Below are positions 7,556 through 17,165 of a stretch of 64,000 bases of DNA, in pieces. Both the position numbers and the translations under genes were made by a program. Each line of letters begins with the position of its first letter. Within the stretch, counting starts at the first letter, position 1. The stretch is from assembly GCA_900545175.1 (NCBI GenBank), contig UQYF01000008.1:14417-78416 (forward strand), in the 5' to 3' direction. This stretch comes from an uncultured Eubacteriales bacterium. Lineage in GTDB: Bacteria > Bacillota > Clostridia > Lachnospirales > Lachnospiraceae. The notes below the pieces were generated by a model, which saw only the letters and a program-made list of their open reading frames with translations, made no database searches and had not been told where the DNA came from.

Positions 7556-10546
7556 ATGAAGCAGACTACCAAAAAGAGGGTTACATCGGTGCTTGCCATA
7601 GCGATGACTGTGCTCCTTGCATTTCCGCTTGGCTCGGCACATGTCGAGGCGAGGACAGAGCTTGCAATGGATGACTACGATGATATTGTCAGTACATATT
7701 CGGTAGATGACTCAGTGCTTGATTATAAGGATTATGTAAATAATTTTAACGGAGTATATCCGGACAAATCCATAACAGTCGGAGCAGAAAGCTGTGTGAG
7801 ATATGATGAGAACAATGAAGAGACTGAGCCGGTCATCTATAAGGATTATGAGGGAATGAGCGGTGACAGCCTCTATACGAGTGAGAATTCACTTATTGAG
7901 TTTGAGGTTGATGTTAAGGAAGAAGGTTTTTATAACATATCTCTTGAATATTTTCCTGTAAAAGGCAAGAACTCAGCGATAGAGAGAAGCGTATTCATTG
8001 ACGGAGAGCTTCCCTATTCGGAGCTTGCAATGGTCACATTCTACAGAATATGGGAATATGACATTGACAGCTACACTGCTGATAACGGTTCAAAGGCATA
8101 TAACTGGGAGAAAGATAATCAGGGAAATGACTGTAAGCCAAGCATGAAGGAAAATCCTGAGTGGGTAAGCGAGTACATGTATGATAGTGACGGATATGTG
8201 ACTTCGCCATTGTCGGTATACATGACAAAAGGAAAGCATACAATAACACTTCTGTCAATGAGAGAGCCGATGGTAATTCATTCACTTACACTTAGCAATG
8301 CGGACGACAAGCCTTCATATGCACAGGTAAAGAGTGAAAACGATGCGGCAGGAGTTAAGAACACAAGCGGAAAGCTCATCACAATAGAGGGCGAGAATCC
8401 TACAAGAACATCATCACAGATGCTCTATCCGATACAGGATCAGTCATCACCTTCAGTATCACCATCAAGTGCGAAGATGCTTTTAAACAACACAATCGGA
8501 GGAAATTCATGGAGACTGGTCGGACAGTGGGTTGAATGGGATTTTGATGTTGATGAAAGCGGATATTATAATATCTCGCTTTATGACTGCCAGAATTACG
8601 TCAGAGGTATATACGTATCAAGAAAGATAACCATAGACGGCGTGGTTCCTTTTAAGGAGCTTGAGGCATACGGCTTTAATTATGATCAGAGCTGGCGTGA
8701 GGATGTGCTTGAGGATGAGGGCGGAACTCCTTATTCATTCTACCTTGAAGCAGGACACCATACTATAAGGATGGAGGTTGTACTTGGAGATTTCTCACAG
8801 ATTATAAGTGAAGTTGAGGACTGCGTAAAGCAGTTAAACTCCATATACCGCGAGGTTATAAGAGTTACAGGTGTCTCACCTGACACATACAGAGATTACC
8901 AGATAGAGAGAACTCTTCCGGGACTGCATGATGAGCTTGTTGCAGTCAGGGCACAGCTTGACAATGCGATAACAAATCTGCGCGCACTTACCGGAAAGAA
9001 GTCAGACAAAGAGACAGTGCTTCTTACAATGAGAGACCAGCTCGATGACCTTATTAAAGATGGAGATTATTTTGTAAGGGTTATCGGAACTTTCAAGATA
9101 AATGTCAGAGCGTGCGGAAACTGGGTAACGCAGGTTATTGACCAGCCGCTTGCAATAGACAGAATCAATATCTATTCGCCTGATGTGAAGCCGGAATATA
9201 ACAATACATCATTTTTCAGCAAGGCAGGCTATGAGTGCAAAAGACTCTTCTATTCATTTGTTATCGACTACAATCAGATTGGTAACGTAGCTGAGGATGG
9301 CACAGACAGCCCGACAATAACACTTTGGATTGGTTCGGGGCGTGACCAGGCAAATGTAATCAAAGCTATGATTGATGAGAGTTTCACGAATGAGTACGGC
9401 ATAAATGTAAATGTACAGCTTGTAGATATGTCGACGCTTCTAAGAGCTGAGCTTGCGGGAGAAGGACCTGACGTAGCTATTCAGGTTGCCAATACATCCG
9501 GAATTGCCGGAGCAGTATTAAATACAGGAAATGATACACCTGTCAATTATGGTATAAGAAATGCGGTGCTTGATTTAAGCCAGTTTTCAGACCTTAATGA
9601 TGTTCTTGGCAGATTTCCTGATGCAGCTATGACAGCGTTCTCATTTGACGGAGCTGTATATGCGCTTCCAGAGACAATAACATTTCCGGTAATGTTCTAT
9701 AGAAAAGATATTCTAGCGGAGTTAGGGCTTGAGATTCCAAAGACATGGGATGATGTAAAGGTTGCAATGACAGTGCTTGCAAAGAACCAGATGGAGTTCG
9801 GAATGCTTCCTAGTGAGCAGATATTTGCAATGCTTCTCTACCAGAACGGAGGAGAATATTATACACAGGACGGAAGCAGTTCACTTCTTGATTCGGATAT
9901 AGCGGTAAATACATTTAAGGAATACTGCGAATATTATACGGACTTTAAGCTTGATAAGGAGACAAGTGTTGAGGAGCGTTTCCGTACAGGTGAATGTCCA
10001 ATAATTATAGCGGATTATACAACCTATAATAATCTTGTCGTATCTGCTCCGGATATAGCCGGACTGTGGGATTTTGTTCCGGTTCCCGGTACAAGGAAGG
10101 CAGATGGCAGTATAGACAGAAGTACAGGCTGTACGGGTCTTGCAAGCATCATAATGGCAGATACGGATTATCCGGATGCCTGCTGGCAGTTCTTAAAATG
10201 GTGGACCAGTGCCGATGTGCAGACACAGTACGGAAGAGAGATGGAGAGCCTTATGGGTTCTGCCGCAAGAGTACCTACAGCAAACCTTGAAGCGTTTGCC
10301 AATATGCCATGGCCTGTTGATGACTATGAAGCACTCTTAGAAGCCTTTGGATATGTAAAAGGAATACCACAGGTGCCTGGCGGTTACTACTCATGGCGTA
10401 ATGTAAACAATGCTTTTTACACAGTGACAACACAGACAGATACAGCTTCACCTAGAGAGGAGCTGATGGATAAAGTTATCTACATCAATGCGGAGATTAA
10501 TTACAAGCGTCAGGAGCTTGGTCTTCCGGTTGTCAGCGAGGAATAG
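7556..10546 (+). CDS. Very large extracellular solute-binding protein with N-terminal CBM-like domains
   Basis: About 996 residues, twice the usual size of a family 1 solute-binding protein. It has a plain signal peptide (cleavage probably after VEA near residue 33) but no lipobox, so the way it stays near the membrane is unclear. Two beta-sandwich, CBM-like segments occur at ~60-250 and ~275-430 (each with GFYNISL/GYYNISL and an IDG.vPf.EL motif), then a helical linker (~430-540), then the binding-protein fold from TITLWIGSG (~587) to the end. The ATG at 7556, after AAAGGAAGAGGG, is preferred to the TTG at 7538. It precedes two permease genes, so it probably presents oligosaccharides to them. 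Confidence 0.85.
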   Translation: MKQTTKKRVTSVLAIAMTVLLAFPLGSAHVEARTELAMDDYDDIVSTYSVDDSVLDYKDYVNNFNGVYPDKSITVGAESCVRYDENNEETEPVIYKDYEGMSGDSLYTSENSLIEFEVDVKEEGFYNISLEYFPVKGKNSAIERSVFIDGELPYSELAMVTFYRIWEYDIDSYTADNGSKAYNWEKDNQGNDCKPSMKENPEWVSEYMYDSDGYVTSPLSVYMTKGKHTITLLSMREPMVIHSLTLSNADDKPSYAQVKSENDAAGVKNTSGKLITIEGENPTRTSSQMLYPIQDQSSPSVSPSSAKMLLNNTIGGNSWRLVGQWVEWDFDVDESGYYNISLYDCQNYVRGIYVSRKITIDGVVPFKELEAYGFNYDQSWREDVLEDEGGTPYSFYLEAGHHTIRMEVVLGDFSQIISEVEDCVKQLNSIYREVIRVTGVSPDTYRDYQIERTLPGLHDELVAVRAQLDNAITNLRALTGKKSDKETVLLTMRDQLDDLIKDGDYFVRVIGTFKINVRACGNWVTQVIDQPLAIDRINIYSPDVKPEYNNTSFFSKAGYECKRLFYSFVIDYNQIGNVAEDGTDSPTITLWIGSGRDQANVIKAMIDESFTNEYGINVNVQLVDMSTLLRAELAGEGPDVAIQVANTSGIAGAVLNTGNDTPVNYGIRNAVLDLSQFSDLNDVLGRFPDAAMTAFSFDGAVYALPETITFPVMFYRKDILAELGLEIPKTWDDVKVAMTVLAKNQMEFGMLPSEQIFAMLLYQNGGEYYTQDGSSSLLDSDIAVNTFKEYCEYYTDFKLDKETSVEERFRTGECPIIIADYTTYNNLVVSAPDIAGLWDFVPVPGTRKADGSIDRSTGCTGLASIIMADTDYPDACWQFLKWWTSADVQTQYGREMESLMGSAARVPTANLEAFANMPWPVDDYEALLEAFGYVKGIPQVPGGYYSWRNVNNAFYTVTTQTDTASPREELMDKVIYINAEINYKRQELGLPVVSEE

Positions 10547-10562
10547 GAAAGGGGGAAGATAA

Positions 10563-11510
10563 ATGGCACACAGTACAGCAAATGCGGTATCAACCGATGA
10601 ACTTGCATACAAGCAGAGAAAGCTCGGATACAGGCTTAAAAAGAGCAGAGTATCCTACGCTATGATGGCACCGTACTTTATATTGTTTTTCCTCTTTACG
10701 GTTCTTCCGGTTGTCATATCGATAGCATTCAGCTTTACATATTTTAATATGCTTGAACCGCCAAAATTTGTAGGCTGGAAAAACTACATAAAGCTTTTTC
10801 TTGAGGATGATATTTTCCTCATATCACTCAAAAATACACTTATCTTTGCAGTTGTCACAGGTCCGGTAAGCTACATACTCTGTCTCCTGTTTGCATGGAT
10901 AATAAATGAATTTTCTGGAAAGCTAAGAGCCTTCCTGACACTCATCTTCTATGCGCCTAGTATCTGCGGAAACGCTTATATGGTATGGAATCTCATCCTT
11001 ACAGGTGACAGATACGGATATCTTAATGGTATACTTTTAAAGCTTGGTATCATAGATGAAGCAATCCTGTGGATGAAGACAGAAAAATATGTACTTCCGG
11101 TTCTCATAGTTGTTCAGCTGTGGCTGTCTCTTGGAACAGGCTTCCTCTCATTCATAGCAGGACTTCAGACGGTTGATAAGAGTCTTTATGAGGCGGCAGC
11201 ACTTGACGGAGTTAAGAACCGCTGGCAGGAGCTGTGGTATGTGACACTTCCTTCGATGAAGCCTCAGCTCATGTTCGGTGCGGTAATGCAGATAACACAG
11301 TCTTTTGCGGTTGCTGATATATCGATACAGCTTGCCGGAAATCCTTCTGTGAACTATGCCGGAGCTACAGTCGTAACACATCTTCTTGACTATGGTTCGG
11401 GAGGACGAATGGAGATGGGTTATGCGTCAGCTATAGCGACAGTGCTTTTCCTTCTCATGATTGGAACCAATAAGCTTGTACAGCGTCTGTTAAGGAGGGT
11501 TGGCCAATGA
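10563..11510 (+). CDS. Sugar ABC transporter permease (MalF/UgpA type)
   Basis: A 315-residue integral membrane subunit with six predicted helices after a basic N-terminus. The cytoplasmic coupling loop carries the EAA motif (LYEAAALDGVKNRWQELW...TLPSMKPQL). It pairs with the next gene, which starts within its last codons (ATGA overlap), so translation is coupled. AAAGGGGGAAG precedes the ATG. Substrate inferred as mannan oligosaccharides from context. No ATP-binding subunit is encoded anywhere in the locus. Confidence 0.92.
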   Translation: MAHSTANAVSTDELAYKQRKLGYRLKKSRVSYAMMAPYFILFFLFTVLPVVISIAFSFTYFNMLEPPKFVGWKNYIKLFLEDDIFLISLKNTLIFAVVTGPVSYILCLLFAWIINEFSGKLRAFLTLIFYAPSICGNAYMVWNLILTGDRYGYLNGILLKLGIIDEAILWMKTEKYVLPVLIVVQLWLSLGTGFLSFIAGLQTVDKSLYEAAALDGVKNRWQELWYVTLPSMKPQLMFGAVMQITQSFAVADISIQLAGNPSVNYAGATVVTHLLDYGSGGRMEMGYASAIATVLFLLMIGTNKLVQRLLRRVGQ

Positions 11511-12400
11511 GTAAGGAGAATAAGACGAAAAAGAAATTATTTAAGAGAAGACCAAGAGAGAAGAAGCTCAACCGCTCGATGGCAGGAAATACACTGCTTT
11601 TTGTAATAATGTTTATCTGCGGTGTGTTCATGGCACTGCCGCTGGTAATGATTATCAACAATGCGCTTAAGCCTCTTGATGAGATTTACCAGTTCCCGCC
11701 TAAGATTTTTGTAAGGAATCCAACACTTGAAAATTTCTCAGACCTGTTCGTGCTTATGAACAGCTCATGGGTGCCATTCTCAAGATACATATTAAACACA
11801 ATCATTATCACCGGTGGTGGAATGGTTGGACACGTGCTATGTGCCTCGCTTGCAGCGTATCCGCTTGCAAAGCATAACTTTCCGGGCAAGAACATTCTCT
11901 TCGGAATGGTAGTGCTCTCCATGATGTTCTCATGGACCGTAACGCAGATACCACAGTATCTCATTATAAGCTGGCTGCACATCAACAACACTTATGCGGC
12001 ACTTATCCTTCCGGCATGCTCCTTTGGTATGGGTCTTTACCTTATGAAGCAGTTCATGGAGCAGCTTCCGGATTCACTTATGGAATCGGCAAGACTTGAC
12101 GGTGCAACCGAGTGGAGAGTGTTCTGGTCGATAGTAATGCCGAATGTTAAGCCTGCATGGCTGACACTCGCAATCTTCCAGTTCCAGCAGATGTGGGGAA
12201 ATACAGGAAGCTTATTTTTAAGAGATGAAGAGCTTAAGCCTTTACAGTATGCATTGCAGCAGATAACAGCCGGAGGTACGGCTAGAGCCGGAGCAGCGGC
12301 GGCAGTAACATTCATAATAGCAGCGGTGCCGATTATATTCTTCCTTATTTGTCAGAGCAATGTCTTAGAGACAATGACAACATCAGGAATGAAGGATTGA
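11507..12400 (+). CDS. Sugar ABC transporter permease (MalG type)
   Basis: A 297-residue partner permease with a long basic cytoplasmic N-terminus (KKKLFKRRPREKKLN) and six membrane segments. EAA loop: MESARLDGATEWRVFWSIVMPNVKPA in pattern, split here for length. It overlaps the upstream permease by 4 bp and is followed within a few bases by the NHL protein gene, so the genes form one operon. Expected to share a MsmX-like ATPase encoded elsewhere. Confidence 0.92.
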   Translation: MSKENKTKKKLFKRRPREKKLNRSMAGNTLLFVIMFICGVFMALPLVMIINNALKPLDEIYQFPPKIFVRNPTLENFSDLFVLMNSSWVPFSRYILNTIIITGGGMVGHVLCASLAAYPLAKHNFPGKNILFGMVVLSMMFSWTVTQIPQYLIISWLHINNTYAALILPACSFGMGLYLMKQFMEQLPDSLMESARLDGATEWRVFWSIVMPNVKPAWLTLAIFQFQQMWGNTGSLFLRDEELKPLQYALQQITAGGTARAGAAAAVTFIIAAVPIIFFLICQSNVLETMTTSGMKD

Positions 12401-12413
12401 CAGGAGGGTGAGC

Positions 12414-13910
12414 ATGAGAAGAAAACTTTTACACATACTTAGCAGGCTTACAGCCCTTCTTTCAGTATTTGTACTGGTGGGGATGAGCTTTACGGTCAGG
12501 GTTGCGGCATCGGATGAGCCGTATGACACTTATAACTATGATGACAGGGAAGATTTAACTTATACACCTTCGGCATACGAACCGATATGTTCGATTGCCG
12601 GCAACAGCCTTACATATAAGGGTGAGAACATTGGAAGCTTTGTCACACCGCAGGATATATGTTATTCAAGTGACGGCAGTCTCTATATTGCAGACACCGG
12701 TAATAACAGAATTGTGGTTTTAAACAACGGTATGACAGAAGTTGTGGACATCATAGACAGCTTTGACAACAATGGAAAAAATGACACATTTAAAGCACCT
12801 TATGGGGTGTGCATATCGGAGAACGGACAGCTTTATGTAGCGGATTCACAAAACCACAGAATAGTTGTTCTTGAAAAAGACGGAACTCTTGTGAGGATAG
12901 TCGACAATCCGGTATCACAGTCACTTGAAGAAGGATATGTGTTCGTACCGCTTAAGGTGACTGTTGACTACGCAGATAGAATATATTGCATAGCACAGAA
13001 TATGTTCGAAGGAATCATGGTTTTCGAGACAAATGGACAGTTCTCGGGATTCTTCGGAACAATCGATGTAAAGATTACTCTCTGGGAGAAGTTCTGGAAG
13101 AGAATAGCGACCAAGGAGGAGCGTTCAAAACAGCAGCTCTATATTCCGACAGAGTTTACAGGAATAGATGTAGATGCGGACGGATTTATATATGCGACCA
13201 ACATCGACTCAGCGGGAGTTCAGGCAGTGAGAAGGCTTAATCCAAGAGGTGAGGATGTAATAAAGAAGGGTGACAACAAGAATGTCGGCGGTGATCTTGC
13301 CATAAACGGCCAGTCGCAGTATGCAGGTGCATCACAGATTACAGATGTTGTCTACAGGGATAAAGGAATATATACACTTCTTGACAGAAAGAGAGGAAGA
13401 ATATTCACTTACGACCATGAAGGAAATCTTCTATACATTTTCGGAGGACTCGGAACGCAGCTTGGAACCTTTAATACACCTGTTGCGATAGAAGTATCGG
13501 GTGATAAGCTGGTTGTGTTAGATTCCTACAGAGCTGAGCTTACAGTGTTCAATGCAACGGAGTACGGCGAACTCATAAATGAGGCTATCGCATTAAGATA
13601 TGACGGAGATGAGACACTTGCGGTTGAGAAATGGCGTGAGGTATTAAGGCTTGATGAGAACAATGAGCTTGCCAACACAGGAATCGGCAAGGCTTATCTT
13701 ACAGCCGGAGATAACAGAAATGCTATGAAGTACCTAAAGCTTGGAATGGATGCGGATTATTACTCAATAGCATTCAGACGTTATCGCAATCAGGTGCTTG
13801 CGGATAATCTAAGCTATATTCTTACAGGAATAGCGGTTGTCATAGCTGCGATTGTCATTGTGGTAAGAGTAAGGGATAAAAAGCATGGAAAGGGAGGCGA
13901 GAAGGCTTGA
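12414..13910 (+). CDS. NHL-repeat beta-propeller membrane protein with a TPR-like segment
   Basis: About 498 residues. Signal sequence or N-terminal anchor (to ~35), then NHL-type propeller blades with the repeat pattern LYIADTGNNRIVVL, LYVADSQNHRIVVL and later copies (to ~385), a TPR-like pair (WREVLRLDENNELANTGIGKAY) near 395-450, one membrane helix (~462-485) and a short basic tail. The propeller is probably outside the cell. I use the ATG at 12414, correctly spaced after GGAGGG, not the GTG at 12408. It ends overlapping the Yip1-like gene. Its place between permease genes suggests an accessory or sensing role in uptake; no function is established from sequence. Confidence 0.8.
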   Translation: MRRKLLHILSRLTALLSVFVLVGMSFTVRVAASDEPYDTYNYDDREDLTYTPSAYEPICSIAGNSLTYKGENIGSFVTPQDICYSSDGSLYIADTGNNRIVVLNNGMTEVVDIIDSFDNNGKNDTFKAPYGVCISENGQLYVADSQNHRIVVLEKDGTLVRIVDNPVSQSLEEGYVFVPLKVTVDYADRIYCIAQNMFEGIMVFETNGQFSGFFGTIDVKITLWEKFWKRIATKEERSKQQLYIPTEFTGIDVDADGFIYATNIDSAGVQAVRRLNPRGEDVIKKGDNKNVGGDLAINGQSQYAGASQITDVVYRDKGIYTLLDRKRGRIFTYDHEGNLLYIFGGLGTQLGTFNTPVAIEVSGDKLVVLDSYRAELTVFNATEYGELINEAIALRYDGDETLAVEKWREVLRLDENNELANTGIGKAYLTAGDNRNAMKYLKLGMDADYYSIAFRRYRNQVLADNLSYILTGIAVVIAAIVIVVRVRDKKHGKGGEKA

Positions 13911-14536
13911 AAGAATTATTTTCCAAGGAAAAATGGAGCTACTTTGGATATACGCTGACGCATCCGATGGATGGCTTTTACTGGATACGCCACAAAGAAT
14001 ACGGAAGTGTTCCGATAGCAGTGCTTATGGTCATACTCTTTTCAATAAGCTTCTCGTTGAACAGGCTTTATGCGAGCTTTGTCGTAAACCAGACAGATCC
14101 GAGAAGCGTAAACAGCCTGACAGAGCTTGCAGGTGTGCTGGTATTGTTCCTGCTTGTGTGTGTCGGCAACTGGTCAATCACCTGTCTTATGGACGGCGAG
14201 GGGCGTTTTAAGGACATAATTATTGCAGTGGGCTATGGAATTACACCGGCTACAGTCGGATATGTGATTGCTACTCTTTTAAGCAAGGTTATCGCAGACA
14301 ATGAGCAGGCATTCTACGGACTGGTGATTGCAATAGGCATAGCTTATGCGGTGATACTGGTGCTTATGGGGATTATGCAGGTTCACAATTATACGCTCGG
14401 AAAGACACTTACAACATTGTTTTTGACATTTGTTGCGGTGCTTATAATAATTTTCCTTGCGTTGCTGCTTTTTAATCTCGTAAATCAGGTAATTACATTT
14501 TTTAAGAGTATTTACCTTGAACTGATATTCCGATGA
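13907..14536 (+). CDS. Yip1-family-like multi-pass membrane protein
   Basis: A 209-residue protein with about five hydrophobic segments. The start region (YTLTHPMDGFYWIRHKEYGS) and the pattern GDW/GNWSITCLMDGEGRFKDI are typical of bacterial Yip1-domain proteins that accompany NHL-repeat proteins. It begins at a TTG whose last two bases are part of the stop of the NHL gene, after AGGGAGG, so it is translationally coupled. Likely a membrane partner of the NHL and DUF5696 proteins; role unknown. Confidence 0.75.
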   Translation: MKELFSKEKWSYFGYTLTHPMDGFYWIRHKEYGSVPIAVLMVILFSISFSLNRLYASFVVNQTDPRSVNSLTELAGVLVLFLLVCVGNWSITCLMDGEGRFKDIIIAVGYGITPATVGYVIATLLSKVIADNEQAFYGLVIAIGIAYAVILVLMGIMQVHNYTLGKTLTTLFLTFVAVLIIIFLALLLFNLVNQVITFFKSIYLELIFR

Positions 14537-14552
14537 AAGGAAGGTAGGGGCT

Positions 14553-17165
14553 GTGAAGGATAAAAGGAAAAAAGTTAAAAGAAAATTAGGGCTCTTACAG
14601 AAAATACTTCTTGGAGTATTGGGAGTGGTGGTGCTTGCAGTACTGATATGGTTTGCTTACTACATGTTCCATTTCTATCTGTATGATGATTATAAGCAGT
14701 ATCTGAGCAGTTATGAGACTGAAGAAGGCACGGAATTTCATTCGCTTAAGGATTCGTCAAAAGACGTGGACGGCATGGAGCTGGTTGCAGAGAACGATAT
14801 CCTGAAGCTCTATGCATCGGTGCAGGATGGCAATGTAGCTGTGTATGACAAGAGAAGTGGTGTGACGACATACAGTAATCCGGTTGATGCGGATGATGAC
14901 CCGATTGCCAATAACACCAACAAGAATTATTTAAAGTCACAATTTATAATCAACTATTACAATGCAGCCAAGGCGATGGGAACCTACGATTCCTACAGCA
15001 TGGCGGTTGAAAGAGGTCAGATACAGGCACAGTCAATAGATAATGGAATAAGATTTATATATAATCTTGGAGATTTTTCTACCAATACGACAGGAATTGT
15101 TCCACTGTATATTACGCAGGAAAAGCTTGATGAAATCTGTGGTCTGCTCGATGAGATGGGTGTTACCAATATGAGACGTTACTACTCATCTGAGGATGCA
15201 GCGACAGGAATGCTTGTGTTAAACGGTGTAGCGCAGAAGAACATAAAGACAATCAAGAAGATTACAGGCTATCTTGAGACTGCAGGCTTTACCGAGGCTG
15301 ACTATGAAGAACAGATGGAGCTTGCGGGAGTTACGGTTTCTCTCCCACTCTCATTTACAATAGCACTTGAGTACAGACTTTCAGATGACAACATAGAGGT
15401 GAGCATTCCTTCATCAATGATAGAGGAGAATGGAGGAGGAAGTCTTTACAGAATAAGGCTTCTGGGATATTTTGCAGCGGCGGGAGCTGACGAGAATGGA
15501 TATCTGGTGGTTCCTAACGGTTCAGGTTCACTTATATATTTCAACAATGGAAAGAGCAATGTCGAGAATTATTCACAGTACATATATGATATAGACCCTC
15601 TTGCGGCAGATTATACGCTGCTTGAAAATACACAGAAGGTCAGACTTCCGATCTGCGGAATATGCAAGGAAGATTCTAATGTGCTGATGTCGGTTGAGGA
15701 AGGTGCTACAACAGCATTCTTTACAGCGGCTGTAGCAGGAAGCAACACAAGCTATAATTACGTCAATACAACCTTCGTTGTAAGAGGTTACGACCTCCTG
15801 TCAATGTTCGGTTCGACGGGAAACGAGGCTGACCTTCCGCTTCTTGAGAACAATATGTATGATATTAATTACAAGGTGAGATATACATTCCTTGATGATG
15901 AACATACAGGTTATTCGGGAATTGCCAATTATTACAGGGAAAGGCTTGTAAAGGAAGGTGTTTTAAGTAACAAAACCGCATCCGGAGATATACCTTTTTA
16001 CTATGATGTAATCGGTGGTGTCAAGGAGACGGCAAGCATTGTCGGAGTGCGTTATCTGAAGGTAATGGCAATGACAACGTATGATGAGGCAGCAGATATC
16101 GCACTTGATTTGAAGGATAAAGGCATTTCATATCAGGTAATGAATCTTCAAGGCTGGAGCAACGGCGGTTACTATGCGGATGTATATGATAAGATAACAG
16201 GTCTTTCAAAGCTTGGAGGTAAAAAGAAGCTTGAAGCATTGAACGATACGATGGAGAGTATCGGAGGAAGACTCTATGTGGATGTTCCTTTCCAGGATGT
16301 CACATATATCAGCAAGCGTTACAACAGATCATTTGAGACATCACGCTACTACGGAGCAGGATATGTGGCAAGATTCGGTTCACACAATCCGGCTAACCTT
16401 AGAATAACATCATCGCTCGGATACGATGAGAATATATATGATCTTATATCTCCTAAGTATCTGAAAAGATATGTTGAAGCATTTATAAAGAAGTTCAATA
16501 AGCTTGATGTAGGAGGTATAGGACTTAGAGATTTGGGAGATGAGGTTCACTCCGATAAGAAGAGGACAGAATTCATCAACAGAGAGGAAGCCCTTGATAT
16601 TGTAAAAGCACAGCTTGCTAAGCTTGAAGCTACAGGAAAGAACATTCTCATAAACGGAGGAAATGATTACAGCTTTGCATGTGCGACAGATATCATTGAT
16701 GCACCTATAAGGGACAATGAATTCAGAATAATAGATGAGGAAATTCCTCTCTATGAGATGATTATTCACGGCTACATCGATTATGCGGGAGGTCAGCTTA
16801 ACTTCCACGACTCGGCAGACAATACGGAAATTACACTCAGAATGATTGAGTACGGAGCTTCTCCGAGATATGTGTTTACCAAGGAGAGCGCGAGTGAGAT
16901 GAAGTACACGGCACTCAATAAGTTCTATGCTACCAAGTATGACAACTGGTGTGACGAGGCTGTGAGCGTATACAACAAGGTCAACGGCGTATTAAAATAT
17001 GTGAGCGGTGAGACGATTGTAAAGCATGAAATAAGAGACAGCGGTGTCAGGGCAGTGACATATTCAAACGGTGTTGTGGTGTATGTAAACTATACAGATT
17101 ATGATGCGGTGGAGGATGGAATAACAATTCCTGCACACGGATATCAGAGAGGAGGAAAACAATGA
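14553..17165 (+). CDS. DUF5696-type membrane-anchored protein, glycosidase-like
   Basis: An 870-residue protein with an N-terminal signal anchor (LLGVLGVVVLAVLIWFAYY, ~16-35) and a large outer part. The C-terminal ~400 residues look like a TIM-barrel glycosidase fold: alternating strands and helices, SYQVMNLQGWSNGGYY, GGIGLRDLGDEVHSD, and ILINGGNDYSF with nearby acidic residues. I recognise it as the DUF5696 family seen in Clostridia carbohydrate transport operons; catalysis is a hypothesis. The start is a GTG after AAGGAAGGTAGGGG. The last bases overlap the next permease start (ATGA). Confidence 0.7.
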   Translation: MKDKRKKVKRKLGLLQKILLGVLGVVVLAVLIWFAYYMFHFYLYDDYKQYLSSYETEEGTEFHSLKDSSKDVDGMELVAENDILKLYASVQDGNVAVYDKRSGVTTYSNPVDADDDPIANNTNKNYLKSQFIINYYNAAKAMGTYDSYSMAVERGQIQAQSIDNGIRFIYNLGDFSTNTTGIVPLYITQEKLDEICGLLDEMGVTNMRRYYSSEDAATGMLVLNGVAQKNIKTIKKITGYLETAGFTEADYEEQMELAGVTVSLPLSFTIALEYRLSDDNIEVSIPSSMIEENGGGSLYRIRLLGYFAAAGADENGYLVVPNGSGSLIYFNNGKSNVENYSQYIYDIDPLAADYTLLENTQKVRLPICGICKEDSNVLMSVEEGATTAFFTAAVAGSNTSYNYVNTTFVVRGYDLLSMFGSTGNEADLPLLENNMYDINYKVRYTFLDDEHTGYSGIANYYRERLVKEGVLSNKTASGDIPFYYDVIGGVKETASIVGVRYLKVMAMTTYDEAADIALDLKDKGISYQVMNLQGWSNGGYYADVYDKITGLSKLGGKKKLEALNDTMESIGGRLYVDVPFQDVTYISKRYNRSFETSRYYGAGYVARFGSHNPANLRITSSLGYDENIYDLISPKYLKRYVEAFIKKFNKLDVGGIGLRDLGDEVHSDKKRTEFINREEALDIVKAQLAKLEATGKNILINGGNDYSFACATDIIDAPIRDNEFRIIDEEIPLYEMIIHGYIDYAGGQLNFHDSADNTEITLRMIEYGASPRYVFTKESASEMKYTALNKFYATKYDNWCDEAVSVYNKVNGVLKYVSGETIVKHEIRDSGVRAVTYSNGVVVYVNYTDYDAVEDGITIPAHGYQRGGKQ

